DNA from: Sphagnum compactum
Lineage: Eukaryota; Bryophyta; Sphagnopsida; Sphagnales
NCBI GenBank assembly: GCA_965153455.1
Contig: OZ234493.1
Location: forward strand, 2,294,001 to 2,358,000
Length of the DNA: 64,000 nucleotides
Direction of reading: 5' to 3'
A program made the translations under genes and the position numbers. Below the pieces are notes generated by a model. It did not search any database, was not told the origin of the DNA, and worked only from the letters and a program-made list of their open reading frames with translations. Shown piece after piece: positions 33,248-46,800 of this stretch (the first letter of the stretch is position 1; every line of letters begins with the position of its first letter).

Positions 33248-34699
33248 CTTTTCACTGTTGTGGACTGATCTGACTGATCATAGAAGACAATCCACTTAGT
33301 TTGTGCTTGTTTTCATCTTTTGGAACGATTGTGTCCCCCCTTTTCTAAGTGGTTCCGATACAGTTTTTGTCAGCTTTACAGTCTGCAGGGCTATTTTCAG
33401 TTAAGGTAATCCATGTTTGTTTTCATTGCAGGAGAGTATGTGGCTAGTGGGAGTGATGATGGACGTTGGTTCATATGGCAAAAGAAGACAGGGAGGTTGA
33501 TCAAAATTTTAGTTGGAGATGAAAATGGTACCATTGTGCTTGTTTTCATGTACTCTGGGTTGTGAGCTTCATTCAGTTTTCTTGCATCAGTTGACAGCAA
33601 TATGTGTCTTGACTGACACTTAGCTTTTGCTGTTGAAAGACATAATATATCTATTGACAAAGCATGTGTGGAAGTGAATGACTTGTTGTTACTTGGTTCA
33701 GTAACAGATTTTTCTCTCATATAAATCTTTCTGAAAGATCTGCCAAATTCATATTAGCAGCAGGGCTTGATAAGGCAGTTGGGTTGGTGCAGTTGTAAAT
33801 TGTGTGCAGAGCCATCCATTTGACTGTGCAATTGCTACAAGCGGAATTGATAATACCATCAAGGTAAATCCCTCCTGCAATCAAATATGTTGCCACTGAA
33901 GAATGAAATGCTCCATGATTTTTCTCATTGTTTTTAAGTGCTAGCAATTTTGGCTTAAGAAAACCCATCAAGGTATCCTCTTCCATATGCAGCACGAGAG
34001 CTGCTTGTGAGAAGTACAACCACAGCACTCTCAACTGATCAGATCAAGTTGTGCACTCCTTGGAGCCTGCTGTTTTGAGGGTGTAGTAGCATAAACAACT
34101 AGTTTTATCGTTATGGAGAATGCAGTGCAATGACACAAACTGGGCTGTGCAGAATCTAGGACTGTTTTTTGAGAAGCTCGGATGCTGATGAATCTGTTTG
34201 TTCAGCTGTGGACACCACGTGCAGGTGAGCCCTCAATTGTTGCTGGGGGTGAAGCAGGTCCTGAACCTGTGGATGCTGCTCGAGTCATGGCTGAGAATCA
34301 GCTCCAGATGCGACGGCACCAAGAAATTGGTTTGTAAGTTTCTCTCAACTCGATTTTTGTTGGGTGGCCATTGGTCAAACAGCAGAAGCAAAGCCCTTTT
34401 CCAAAGAGATGAATTTTTCATGGGGGCCTTTGATCAGGGAGGATGGGTAGTATGTACTGTTTTGTGTTTGGTACTGTGGATCCAAATTGGAATACTGGTC
34501 ATTATGGAGAAACCCTTTTACTTTGGTGGTTGAGATGTTGAAATTTGAGGCACCATTGTGTTATGATCTCAGGTTCTCTGAATTGAAGGATGTTGGGCTC
34601 ATTCTAAGTTGTCGGTTTTTGCACAGGCCAATGGAACTGCTGCAACGCTTCAGAGTGCAAGAGGGAGGGGAGCACCCCTTCCAGTGTACACAGAGTTGA
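27510..34699 (+). CDS. ASG2: ASG2-like WD40/TPR protein with CaaX box (DCAF type)
   Basis: About 19 exons: 27510-27590, 28281-28328, 28553-28630, 28813-28947, 29102-29209, 29346-29474, 29670-29785, 30235-30352, 30490-30595, 30771-31018, 31196-31366, 31636-31746, 32302-32413, 32577-32932, 33110-33200, 33432-33527, 33793-33863, 34206-34333, 34627-34699; 791 codons. N-terminal WD40 repeats (GHQGCVNSLAWN, CHTRRVKKLAVEAGNPHVIW, HLLLIGGSDAFARLYDRRM), central TPR helices, an acidic stretch (SDRDDLDYFDDDMEMEMEVE), then more WD40 repeats. The protein ends CTQS, a farnesylation box as in Arabidopsis ASG2, a nuclear WD40/TPR protein that binds DDB1 and is thought to act as a CUL4 substrate receptor in seed germination and ABA responses. 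Uncertain points: exon 2 may start at 28268 with exon 1 ending at 27592, and the 30595/30771 junction. Exon 30771-31018 has no counterpart that I recognise. Confidence 0.88.
33201..33242. repeat. (CT)n microsatellite at a splice donor
   Basis: About 20 CT units start right at the GT of the donor after exon 33110-33200 (AACATG|GTCTCTCT). Confidence 0.95.
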
Positions 34700-35880
34700 T
34701 AACTCTTGCATGCATGCTGGAGGAACCCTTCTAGCCTGAGATATTGGGTTCACACTAAATTGCCCAACTCGCCTGGTTGGTGGCATTCTCAATGTAGGCT
34801 ATGAAGATTTGGTTTTAGGAGTACTGGCTGCTTCCACACTTCATAAACAGAGTGTATATATTATATGAGTCATCTTGCCCTTTCCAATGAGATTGTGCAC
34901 AATGCCTGTACAGATGCATGTGTGAAGCTCCTTAATCCCTGTCCTGATTGTGCACCCGAACAAATACGCTGCATAGCTATATTTGGGCAACAGCGTCAGA
35001 ACACTAGATCTGCAGGGAATATGGACAGGGCTTGAGATTGTTGTCCATGTGCCAGGGGTGTTGCAATACAGCATGTGGTCCAACATGCCCAGAGTGTGCA
35101 GTATTGTCTACAGAATGCAGTCCACATGCCAGGGAGTCTGCAAGATTGTGCACAGAATCTGGACATAGACTGTGTGTGTACAGAGAGGAGAGAGTTTTCA
35201 ACCCTAATACCCCCAAGCTCCTCAACTCTGTTTCATAGAAACAAGAGAAAATGCATGAAGCTGCTTGGTTAGTTAATTGTAATGAGTGGAACAGTCGTTC
35301 TTATGTCTGTGTGCCTCAATTATGGAAGAATGAAAATTGACAGTGGCAACATGGCATGGCTGTGGAGTTCAATTCAATCTCCTGTTTTATGTTTTCTTTT
35401 GCCCCACTCAGCTGGGCATAAGGTGATTGTCATCTGCCCTCACTAATTCTCCAAGTTTAGATTCCTTTTATTGTGCACAACATCACTAACCAATACTAGC
35501 AGGCATAACTATGAAATTGCAGAGAAATCTCCACAACAACAACAATTTGGAGGTAACTGAAATGAGTGCACTCGTAACTTATTATGAGGGGTCACTCACT
35601 TGCAAAGTGTCAGACCATCACCTTCATCACAAATAGCAGTGACAAGCTGCCATGACTACCCACTGCCAACGCAATGAGCAATGCAACAAAAGTACAAACA
35701 CAAGCAAAAAATCTGAGGGTGTTCACATTGATACCCATATCTGAGGGTGTTCACATTGATACCCATATCTGTAACATTATCAAGCACAGCGGTCATGGTC
35801 TCAGCACAATCAAGCATCATCTGAATCAAGTCTATTTTGTCTCCAAGTCCCAGAGTACCAAATCCCTCCCCAGTGGCTCG
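34700..35880. other. 3' flank of the ASG2-like gene
   Basis: Probable 3' untranslated region followed by intergenic DNA. Around 35040-35180 loosely repeated words (GTGCACAGAAT, CAGTATTGTCTACAGAATG, CACATGCCAGGG) suggest an old degenerate repeat. No coding region is supported. Confidence 0.4.
35711..35771. repeat. 28-bp perfect tandem duplication
   Basis: ATCTGAGGGTGTTCACATTG... (35711-35738) is repeated exactly at 35739-35766 and the start of a third copy follows. Confidence 0.95.
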
Positions 35881-35888
35881 CATGTGAC

Positions 35889-37914
35889 CTAAGCACGCAT
35901 GGTCTTTGTCCTGTCATACAAGCAGATAGTAAACCCCCCTTTCTGTTAAAAAAAAAGTAGGTGCATCTGAAGCATGCTATATGAACCTTGTGCATGAAAG
36001 AGATCTAGATGCAGACTCTCAGCTGTCTGTCACATCACAAGAATCAAATCAGTCCAGTGGGCTTCAGTTTCACAACAAATATGCTCTGATGTCCAACCAG
36101 CTGAAACATGAGCAAATGTACCTGCAATTTGTGTGACAACCCGCACCATTCCAGTCACCCTGTGTCAGATTTACCATTAAAAAATGAGCATAATTCTCAC
36201 ACACTCTTGGAACATAAAGAAAAACAAAACAGAGTAGAAGATACCCATTCTAACATGGTCCAATTCTTTCAAAGACAGGCTTGGGTTCTCGCATCAATAG
36301 GCTTGGGGTCCAGTGAAAGGACCACCCCTGCAATCTCTGTAATCCTCTGCAATAACCACCACCAATATACTGTTCAAATTATTACAAACCAATGAACATA
36401 AGCAACAAAATACATTAGGTATTCAATTGGAGCAACAAAAAATTACTTCCCACAACTCTAGCAAATTATACAATTCCAGAAACTTCAAAATCTGTGCACA
36501 TTTATGTACCTCTAGGATATAGCGAGCTGCCCATAACTGGTCTGCTGCTGCAATGCCGATTGAAGGTCCCACTTGGAACTCCCACTGTGGCATGAGGAAC
36601 AGGCAACAAATATCAGTGATTAACAGTGTAGAAGAGAGCAATAGGTGAAGCTGTGCTCCATCACATACACACATGATATGTTGTGACAATTCTCTCCAAG
36701 TCTCAGTAAACTAGGGTCCCATTGGTCATAATGTAGAGAAGGCTAGTCAGGCAAACCTAGAGCAAGCTGAAGATAATTCAATGCAGAATTATCAAATACC
36801 TCCATACATTCATTACAGTGACAATACTGGGTTTTGGAAATGTACTTTACCTGACCAGGCATAACTTCACCATTGATACCACTGATTTGAATGCCAGCAT
36901 AGAGGCATGCTTTGTAATGGGCATTCACAATATCACGGCCCCAGGCTTTGTCAGCTCCTGTTCCACAATAATAGGGTCCCTGTGGGCATGCAAGGGCTGG
37001 CATATTAGAAAAATGCAACAGCATTTAAATCCGTAGTACCACCAATCCTCTGGCCTGACAGTCATGGAAAACAAATGGCCTAATAATAAACCACAATGAA
37101 TAATAATATTTGCTGATAGAAGTTGGATGCATTTTTCAAGGCCAGAGATGACAATAGAATTTGGACCTAAGAGACTTATCCAAAGCAAAGTTTGTGACTT
37201 GCTGGAGCACTACACATTTGTCAAAGATTCTGTAATTTTACTGCAAAGAAGGACAGATGCAAATTGCCCATTTGAGATAGTAAGAAAATTAGTACAGCCT
37301 CAGACACTATTTCTGCTCTAAAACTCTGCATAAGACACAAGATTACATGCCAGGCCATGAAAATGCAGGTGTACAAGAAGGGGTTCACTTCACCTGAGGT
37401 CCAGAGTATCCTCCCTTTGGCCAACCAAGATGCCACTTGATGTCTTTCTGTAGCAAAGTGTATTCTTGCTCTAGTCCAAACCTGGACTCAAATGCATAAT
37501 ATGCCATATTCATCAGGATCTGCATCTTTACCAAATATAACTCTGCAAACAATCTCAATACCCTAGAGCTTGGTGCAAGGGTTTATGGAAGGTCCAGAAA
37601 CTCCTGTCTACTATCCTCAAATCCTTGACAAACAAAATCATAGCATTGAACTTACCAGGGTACCTCCTCAGCAACCTCCTTCTTGGCAAAGACCTCGGCA
37701 GCAGCTGCTCTCTTGTTGGTTGGGATAGGTACACCCTGAGGAGTATATGCATCACAAATAACCTAGAAAATTGCAACACAAGTTGCAAAAGAATTCATGG
37801 GGTTAGTAATTCTCCCCCAGCATTCCCAGCTACTAGTTTCTAAAACTCAAGTTGCAAGAACTGTATATGTGGATACCTACCAGGATGTTGTGTCCCCTGC
37901 GCAATGGGAGCAAC
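35889..37914 (-). pseudogene. Glutamine synthetase, central exons only (probable pseudogene)
   Basis: Minus-strand exons: 37881-37914 (PLRRGHNIL, degenerate), 37656-37762 ([15 protein letters not shown]...EVP), 37394-37481 ([20 protein letters not shown]), 36851-36979 ([20 protein letters not shown]...INGEVMPGQ), 36510-36584 ([11 protein letters not shown]...ARYILE), 36293-36346 (RITEIAGVVLSLDPKPID), 36122-36159 (GDWNGAGCHTN) and 35889-35910 (TKTMRA then TAG). The middle five exons have clean splice sites and matching phases and keep active-site sequence ([17 protein letters not shown]). But the N-terminal beta-grasp part (WNYDGSSTGQAPG region) is not recognisable. The reading stops at TKTMR, so the ATP/glutamate-binding NRGxSIR and EDRRPxSN segments are absent. 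The intron after 36293 lacks a GT donor. Glutamine synthetase makes glutamine from glutamate, ammonia and ATP; this copy should not be able to. Confidence 0.85.
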
Positions 37915-37925
37915 CTGCTGCCTCC

Positions 37926-40800
37926 TCAGGAGGTTTCCAAAAGACCCACAGCAGACATCCACATCCCTGCCACAATGACAACTCCTGCACTTATCAGCCC
38001 TAGCAGAGAGGAAGAAGCCCTTGCAAAGAGCCTGGCATGGGAGAAGTCACTGTCCTTCTCCTCCTCCTCCCCTGGGCCAGAACCATTTGCAGGTGTATGG
38101 TACCTTGCAGCAGTTATCCTGGGAACTGATGACAGGAAACAGATGCAAAGATACATGGTCAACAATGTGATGGCAATTGTGAGCAGTGTGTGAACCCCTT
38201 GAAAGAATAACAAAGATTTTGATTGCTTCTCTGCCTCCTTGTCAAAATCATTCTCTTGTGTTACAACTAACTCTATTTGCTGTTTTCCACTCTGTAGATG
38301 CATGAAGCAATATCACAAAAAACACATATCTCACTACCATATAAATTATGGTTTGAAATATAAACAACCTCCCACCTCAAGATGCATATCACATGGAATC
38401 ATTGAAGGTCTTACACCTAGTTCGTTCAAACTAATACTCATATCGACTAAAATGCAGTTTGCATCTAAGAAGCATACAATGCATGCTAGACTGTTCCCCA
38501 AAATTCTCCATGGTATGGAGACATCTCATTGTTTTTCTACAAACTAGGTGGGGAGACCAATGATGAGTTCCTTGTGGGCCACTCTGGAAATAGGTTATAC
38601 TTGTTTCCTACTCACTGCAATACGCTGTCCACGATGAGCTCCATATTCTTCACTAAATATTCTGCACTAGCAATGTGGATCTGGGTACCCTCACAAAGCA
38701 AAAACTGGGTTGCAAAACTGGTAGTAGACACCTGGGCATCATCCTAGGGGAAATAGAAATTGATGAAGTGGTGGAGGACAAGGGGGGGGGTGGGGGGCTG
38801 TATGGTCCCAAGATGCAGAACTTTATCCTGAACTACCTATACTGATATACAGAAGTTCTCAAGCACATCAGAATTTAGTTCAGTGTCATGGTTATTTGAA
38901 TGTTAGAGTAACGCAGTTCATACTACAACTGCTCACCAAAATGCTCAAAGGTGACTGCAAAATGGTAAGACATACTACTGACCTCCACAATCTTCCCACT
39001 TAGAAGACACCAACCCCAGCCTTCAAAGTGATGCAACAACATTCAGATTTGACAAGCACCTCTACAATTTATTGATTTGTGTCAATTTATGTCAATTGAA
39101 TTGTCAATTCCTGATCCTGCAACTTGCAGGTTTACATTCAGGCTGTTGATAACATTACATGCACAGTTGGGATTTGTCCACACACCCTTGCACTTGAATC
39201 TGCCTGTTGCAATGAAGATATCAATCTCATCCTCATGATTCAACCTCAGTTTCCACGTCCTCCTGATCAGCTTTTCTGCATGAACTCTGTTGAATTCAAG
39301 ATTTTGAGTCCAGAAATTCATATGGAAAACATATGGCAAGGTAAAACCACCACCTGCGCCTTGGGCTGCACACCAGTGCGAGTTTCATCACACAATCATA
39401 CCGCCAGTTCTAAAGTTCAGCTCCCTGTCCTTAGTTCAAATAGTTTATCTAGCCTCTTGTTTCTTGTAAAAGAATTGAGTGTAATTTCCCCAAGTCTATT
39501 GTTAAAGCTCCTCCTGCCTCAAGAAACCAGACCCAAAACCAAAAAACCAAAACAAAACAAAACAAAACAAGACTAGACTCAAACTAGAAGGATCACCAGT
39601 CCTGAACAAATACATCAAGTCGCACCTGTAACTAAATACTTAGGGAAGAACTTGTTTCTATGAAGCTTTTGTGAGGAAAGAACAGAAGGCCATCTCACAG
39701 TGAATGAAAACTGTGAGACAAGAGCTAGATATAAGAACCAATCTCAGTTGGACAAATTCAAACATTGCATATTTCATTTAACCATTTGTGAAGAAAGGAA
39801 AAAGGAAGAAAAAAGTTCACGATATGTTGCTTTATTACAAATTGAAGTACATATTTATCAACTTAAAAAAAATTGACCATAAATCAATCAATAGAATTAG
39901 TGTAGATATCAACTTTTGATCTCAATTAAAAACTAAATAAGAAAATAATACCCTCCCAAATCCAAGGGATAACCCAAACAAGTACAATAAGTAACCTCCT
40001 CAAAGTTAGGATAAGGCTCTAGGGATGAGGGCATTACCGGAATCAATCTACCCTCACAATTGCAGAGGCAAATTACACCAGATAAGAACCATGGAGATAA
40101 CCAGTAAGTGAGTAAAAATCTCTGCACTTATGAGGATGAGATGGGTCAGTCAGATCTCCCATTCTAACCCAGGCCATCCATCCCCCACACACTCCTCCAA
40201 TACCACACAATACAACAGTAGTACCTACTAACAAATTTGACATAACCAACAAACCAGTCACTATTACTAGGAAAGATACATAGGCTGCACATGAAATAAA
40301 TGCAAAAGGCGCTTCAAGTTTAGAAACACTTTACACTGGCTTGCTGATTTGCACCAGCTTTTCAAGTAATCCGTTTGTCTGCAACAATCAAATAAGGTGA
40401 GAAGATGGGACAAGAGTCGGGTTTCAGATTTGTTTGTCCACTTGGACATTTAACCACATGTACTAGCTTGAGCCTTTTTCAACCAAATTCATGTTATAAG
40501 TAACAGAAAATGAGACCCAACCAAGACACAAGATAGTGGTGGAAGAAAGAATAATAGCAGGAACTGCCAGTTTTCATTCACTGTGACATGGCTTTTTATC
40601 CTCACAACATCATTGTCATAGAAACATAGTTGTGTGGATAATTTACAGATCATTATGAACTCATTTTAACCTAGGTACTGCTGTCCCTGAAAAAGAAAAC
40701 AATAGCTATGGCATCAAGGTCCTTTAATCACCTTGGCTCCAATTATGATAATTGTCACTACCAACTTTGGGCAAAACAAAGTATGCATACCATACTTAGA
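37926..40800. other. Intergenic region between the glutamine synthetase copy and the ABCG gene
   Basis: No gene is supported. On the minus strand at about 38100 a GSGPGEEEEKDSDF reading might be a trace of the lost glutamine synthetase DGSSTGQAPGEDSEV exon, but this is weak. A G-run lies at 38781-38800 and an (AAAAC)n stretch at 39538-39570. The part next to 40838 should include the 3' untranslated region of the ABCG gene. Confidence 0.4.
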
Positions 40801-40837
40801 ATGGCAGCTACTGCATCGCAAGTCCAACAACCAGTCA

Positions 40838-43800
40838 CTATCGCCTTTGGAAGTTGAGATACTTGATTGATGCTGCAAATACCAGCCAGAAGAGGCAGAT
40901 AAAGCCTAGCAATACAGCTACACACACACCCACCATTGAGTGTTTAAAATCAAAATAAGACTCTAAATATCCTTGGACAGTTGTACCAGCAGGATATCCT
41001 GCTGCACTGAATGGTGTAGTTATATCACCCAACTGGGATGCTACCAAGCCATACAAAGTCCATGCCACTGGACTCAGATAGTAATACCATTTCCACCACG
41101 GAGGCATCAACTGCAACACCAGCACAAGCAACCTTTACTGTAAGTTCCAAATCTACACACCCAAGTTCTCAATAAGCATTATTCTAGGACCTAGTGCGCA
41201 GTGAAAAGCACAGAAGTTTTACATCAAAATGAAACGTGCAGGAATACAATCACTCCTCAAAACACTAGCAGCCTTCATCACACACTTAAAAGCAGTTCCA
41301 AAGCCAGGTTCGGCACAAGCAGTGTCACTTACGGTCACAGGGATGAGGAAACCCGAGAAAAGGTTCCAAATTGAATAGAAAGCAGATGACACCACTGCTG
41401 CCAACTGCTGTGATGATGTGAGTCCAACAGCCATCATGCCGTAGAAACTGAAGTATGTGAATGTCAAGAACATGAACAGCAAATACCAGAAAAACTTAGC
41501 TGCAACCACACCCACCACAACAATGTTTTTGCTTACAAGCCTTCTTACATCTATGGAAAATGTGACAATCAATTGGGTATGTTTCCCAATTGTCATGCAT
41601 GAATTTTGTGACATTTTTTTCGGAGAAAAATTGAGTTAAGAAGTGCTATGTATGAACACAAAAAAGTGGGCATGATATGACACATGAGGAAGTGCTCATA
41701 AACTTGTGCTGCTAATCCAAACAAAATACACAAGACAGCTTTTGATCAATTGGAGATACCTGCAGTCCATTGAAAATTGATCATTGAGTATGTAATAAGT
41801 GCATACACCGTTGACTGAACCAAAATGTATGGAATCTCTACCATAGCCTGCACAGCAAACCTCTGGTCAATGATCAGGCAAGATTCCCACAGAACAAGCA
41901 CACTGATGTGATCAAGCAACCAAGAATACAACCCTAAACTAATGTTTATGTACGCACACAACTATACAATATGGATCTGTTTGAAACAAGCATTAGTCCC
42001 ATAGTTTGTTCTTTACATGATGTGCGGTAACCACTGTTATGGTGTGAAAGGGCCTAATGACAACAACAATGTTACAATTAACATACAATTAAGGGTTTTG
42101 TTTGATACATACCTGAGCCATTGCATAAGGCATAGGGGAATACATGCCAGCTGCTCGCTCTCTGTAGAAAACTGATCTTTCCACTGCAACTACAGGTTGC
42201 ACACTGGATGCATTATTTACCCCCAAGAATATTACAGCAGCATACAATGCTCCCATCACATTGAAGATCTCCTGTTGTGTTGACCTGTTGTCATGAAATC
42301 AAACCAGTTCAACAGGAAACCTCATCAAATCCTTGCTCCAAAGTCCTGGGCATCTTTGAAAATATGGAAGGAAGGGAAGAAAATCGCTCTGAAATCTTGA
42401 AGTGTGGGTGGGACTGCAAGTGATGAAGGCCTGTCAATGTTTTCAGTCACCTCATCACAAGATTACTAACTATTTCAACATCAATAACAAGTCAATAGAT
42501 ACCAGCTAAAGGAAACTCCAAGCAGATATGGTGAGGGGAGATTGCTTACCTTTGTGAGCCAAGATTCCAAAAAATTGAGCCAAAAATCAATGCACAAATT
42601 GTGGTGAAGAAAAAGCGAACTGCATTGTAATAGGGGCTCCGCCAATATGTAAGGTGTTGTTTCCATAATGTTGCCTGGAGCTGAGTCAAGAAACTTCGAG
42701 AAAACTTGGATGGAAATTCCAGGTCATGTGAGCCAGGTGGTGGGACACTCAATTCTTTGATCACAGCCTCAGTTCTCCTGCAATTTCAAAACATGTTTCA
42801 TGGGCATTATTATACTGTGGATTAAAAAGATCAGAGCTTCAGTTCCCATCACACCATGTCAGTTTCAGTATATCTGGAAGCCAACAGTAAAAATGTCCCT
42901 AGTTAGTTCAGAGCTCTGCAAGACTTACTGGTATAAATCTGAATTTCTGTAAATGTCTGCAAAGTCTTGGCCAATCCTTATCTCTGCAGCTGGTGTACTG
43001 ACCTCCAGCATCCATGTTGCTGGATTATATCCTTCTTTTATGCGCGGAGTACCATCAATTGCCTGCTCATTATGACCACAAACCCCCTTTTTTCAACCTT
43101 GAGGGTCGACATAGATCTTTCAAATTGAGAAATCAACTGCACAACTTATCTACTCCTCCAGAAAATGTCACATAAGTTGTTCAAGAGTATGCAATAAAGA
43201 GTCTGTGATGATATACACCTGAAAATAGTCGATCAACAAATTTGAACGGACCCCAAGTGGACCAGCATAGATCACTTGCCCACCACGTTTCATCAGCAGA
43301 AGCTGCTTGGTGCACCATATATTAAAAGAATTAGGCAATTGACAAGCACAACAACAAAATAAATTCTCTATTATCAACACAGTAAGAGTACTTGCAAAGT
43401 CAGCTGTATTGGCCCATTATCACTTCAATTACTCAGCCTGGAAAGAGCAGTAAGAAAAGACAGAAACATCAATCTTTTACTGGCCACATCTATCTTTAAA
43501 GGATTCGAGCACTTAAAGCAAAAATGTTCAAATCTGGGATTGTTTCAAACCTCATCAAAAGCCTCAAAGATGTCAATGCTTGGCTGATGAATAGTGCAAA
43601 CCACAGTTCTCCCTGTATCCACAGTATTTCGGACTGTTCGCATGACAATTGCTGCTGCTCGAGCATCCAATCCTGATGTAGGTTCATCCATGAATATAAT
43701 GGAAGGATTGGCCACAAGTTCTACAGCAATTGTGAGTCGCTTCCTCTGTTCTGTTGAGAGCCCAGTGCTGCCTGGAAGTCCGACTAAACCATGCCTCAAA

Positions 43801-46800
43801 GAGCTTAGCTCCACCAACTCCATAACCTCCTCCACAAAAGTCTACACAAAATCAATATTAATTCAACAGCCATTAGAATAGCCAGTCAAATTTGCATACA
43901 CCATAAACCAGGACTAAGTCCACTGACTTATATTACATTGTTAAGAACCCCAAGTCATGAGACAAACTGCACTTGGACCTACCTCCCTAGTTGCACGATC
44001 AACTTCCTTTGGGAGTCGCAGCCATGAGGAATATGTTAAAGACTCTTCAACTGTAACTTGTGGAGAATGGATGTCTGTCTGCTCAACATAGCCTGCAATG
44101 CGAGCAAAAGTTTCCTGGTTTTTGGGGTACCCAGACACCCTAATATCCCCCTCAATATACCCACCAGTCTTCCTTCCAGCGAGAACATCCATCAAGGTGG
44201 TTTTTCCTGCTCCACTAACTCCCACCAATGCTGTAAGCACACCTGGTCTGAATGCACCACTAATATTCCGCAGAAGCTGCAGCTTATCAGAAGTCACTCC
44301 CTCCCCCTTCATTTCCTGAATGGGTTCAACAATAACTGTCCGTCAAAAAATGATCATATGTAAATTTTATCAAGACATGTTTCTGTGCTCTATCACTAAA
44401 CTGACTAACAAGTCCTCAACATTAGACTGGTACCACAGAACCTGCATTCCACCTGCTAACTACCCATTCTCCTTGCATCTTCTACCTCAAGGGTGTGATA
44501 GTGTGATATGATGTTGGATGGCATGTACAAAATGTTGTTGCTCATCTACCACACATTTGGAAGCATTCAGTGTGACTCAAGACACTTACAGCAGGCATAT
44601 CAACATAGTAGTTGACATTGTGGAAGGTCAACGCCAGTGGCTGAAAAGGCAAGATCATGCCCTTCTGTGCCTGAGCATGGCCCTCCTGGACATCATCAAT
44701 TTCCACAGCTGTTTGTTGCACGCCACTGTGCCGCCCAGATGATAGGCCTCCCATTTGAATTCCCTCTGAAATCACCAAACAGTTCCATAAGCACCAAATT
44801 GACTATGACATGGGTGCTGCTAAAGTTCTACTGAAGCGAGCCCCAACTAAGATCCACCATTCTCTTGCTCTCTCAACTTCTCCATGCTCTTTTTCAAACC
44901 CCTCTAGCTCCACCCAAACCAGGTACACAAGCACAGTCATAAAGGGATGATCTACTGCAATGACCAATGCTGTTGGTGCTGATATGTACCTGCTTCATTC
45001 CCATTAGTCTCTGAAGAGGCATGCACAGATGACAGACTTTTGTCCCTTTTCGAAATAGCAGCTCGATTCTCCACTTTTTCAACCAGAATATCCTCTGACA
45101 CCATTGCCTGGGGCTTGCCCAGAGCTGATCAAACAAAGTACAAATTTGTCATTTAAAAAAATTCCCCAATTTTCCTGTCACAAGTTCTGGTGACAATCAT
45201 AATCACTGAACCAAAACACATGGACAGAATCACAAAACCGTAAATTAAGTTAAGTGGATAACTTACGGTTGAAATATCCCAGAGCGAAGGTCACCAGAAT
45301 GTTGAATAGAATCATGTAGCCTATAAGGGCACCAATACCAACCCAGTACCAGTAACCCGCAGTGTGAATTCCTCGTGATTTCAGTATGGCCACCCCAAGT
45401 CCATTCTGCAAATTCACCAACTCCTTGTCAGGTACAGTATTTTGCTGTCCACCACAACTGACCATTACAAATCATCACTCCTTGTACATGCAAGAACCAT
45501 ATGCATTTAATCCTTGATTATATGCCCTTGAGATGATGCACATCCTATTGTTAACGCATTCCACACCAAGAATTTGTTATTGCCATGCTATTGACTTTGC
45601 TAACAATTACAGAATCTTGTGCTGTAAGCCCAACATGACATGTGCATTTTGAGGATTTTTACTCTGCATCCAGCAGTATGGATACAGCCTTGAGTTCTTG
45701 AAAGTTAGGTCCATGCCAACAAGGCAGCTGATCCAATGAGTTTGAGACACAAAAGAAATTCACCCTAGTATGTCTCACACTACAATAAGCCTCTTCTGGA
45801 TGTTGATGACCACATAATGCAAGCATTCCTGGTATGGACTTTATAACCTAGGGTTCTCAAAGACATACCGCCTTCCATCGGGGGGCAAGAAACTCATTTA
45901 CAGCAATGGCATTTTGAGCATATGAGAGAGGTGATATCCAATAGCCCCATACCCACCAAGGATGTATATTTTCTGCATCAACAATGCTGCAGATCAGTCC
46001 TGTACTCATGCTGTTCTGCTGAGTAGCTAGCTATCTATCTAGAATTTCTGTATGGACCTGGTAAATCAGAAAAAAAGATAGTCCTCCTCCATATTCTAAC
46101 AAACAGAGAACCACCCAACATATCCGGTATGATGCACAAGCATCAATGATCAATGAGTAGAAGAGACGACCAGTTTTTGCGATCTAAGGCCTATGCAATT
46201 ACTAGCCAATCTAACATTGCAGTTAGCTCAGAAATCAACATTGGAAAATTATACTCTTCCCTCAATCAAACAGTACAAAAACAAAAGAATATCAACACTT
46301 CCCAAGGGGTTGTTCTTACGTTTAGCAAGGATGAAACCGCCGAGTAAGAAGACAACCAGAAGCGCAAAGGAACCAAATGTATTAGCAATGATCATAGATC
46401 GTCCAAGGGCACCAATTGTCCGGAAAAGCGCAATGGCCATCTGATGCATACAAAATAACAGCAACAAGTACCGGAAGAATCTGCCATGAAACACTCCAAA
46501 ATGAGTCAGAGAATTGCTTACAGGAAAACATATTGACAGACAGCACTCAATGATGAGAGCATGTGCACTGTGGAGAATTTCATCTCACCTGCCAGGTTCT
46601 GGAGCGAGACCCACAACGTAATAGACGATGCAAGACCAAATGATTGATTCAGCGACGGAATATGGAAGCCGCAACAGCCAGCTGGGAATGGAGAAAGCCC
46701 AGCCGGGATAGAACAAATTATCACGTTGCTTGTAGAAAACCGGGAGGCGAGCCACTGTGATAGACATCTCGGAAAACCCATTGAACATCATGTGTACCAG

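Noticed and set aside
37926-38303. 125-codon minus-strand open frame with two hydrophobic stretches
   Set aside because: It overlaps the region where the lost glutamine synthetase exons should be, shows no family resemblance, and its hydrophobicity can arise from T-rich codons. The GSGPGEEEEKDSDF piece may be a trace of the enzyme but is too weak to call.
39082-39339. AGSGID-like sequence on the minus strand resembling the GGSGID motif of glutamine synthetase
   Set aside because: Only five residues agree, surrounding residues do not match, and no splice sites connect it to the enzyme exons.
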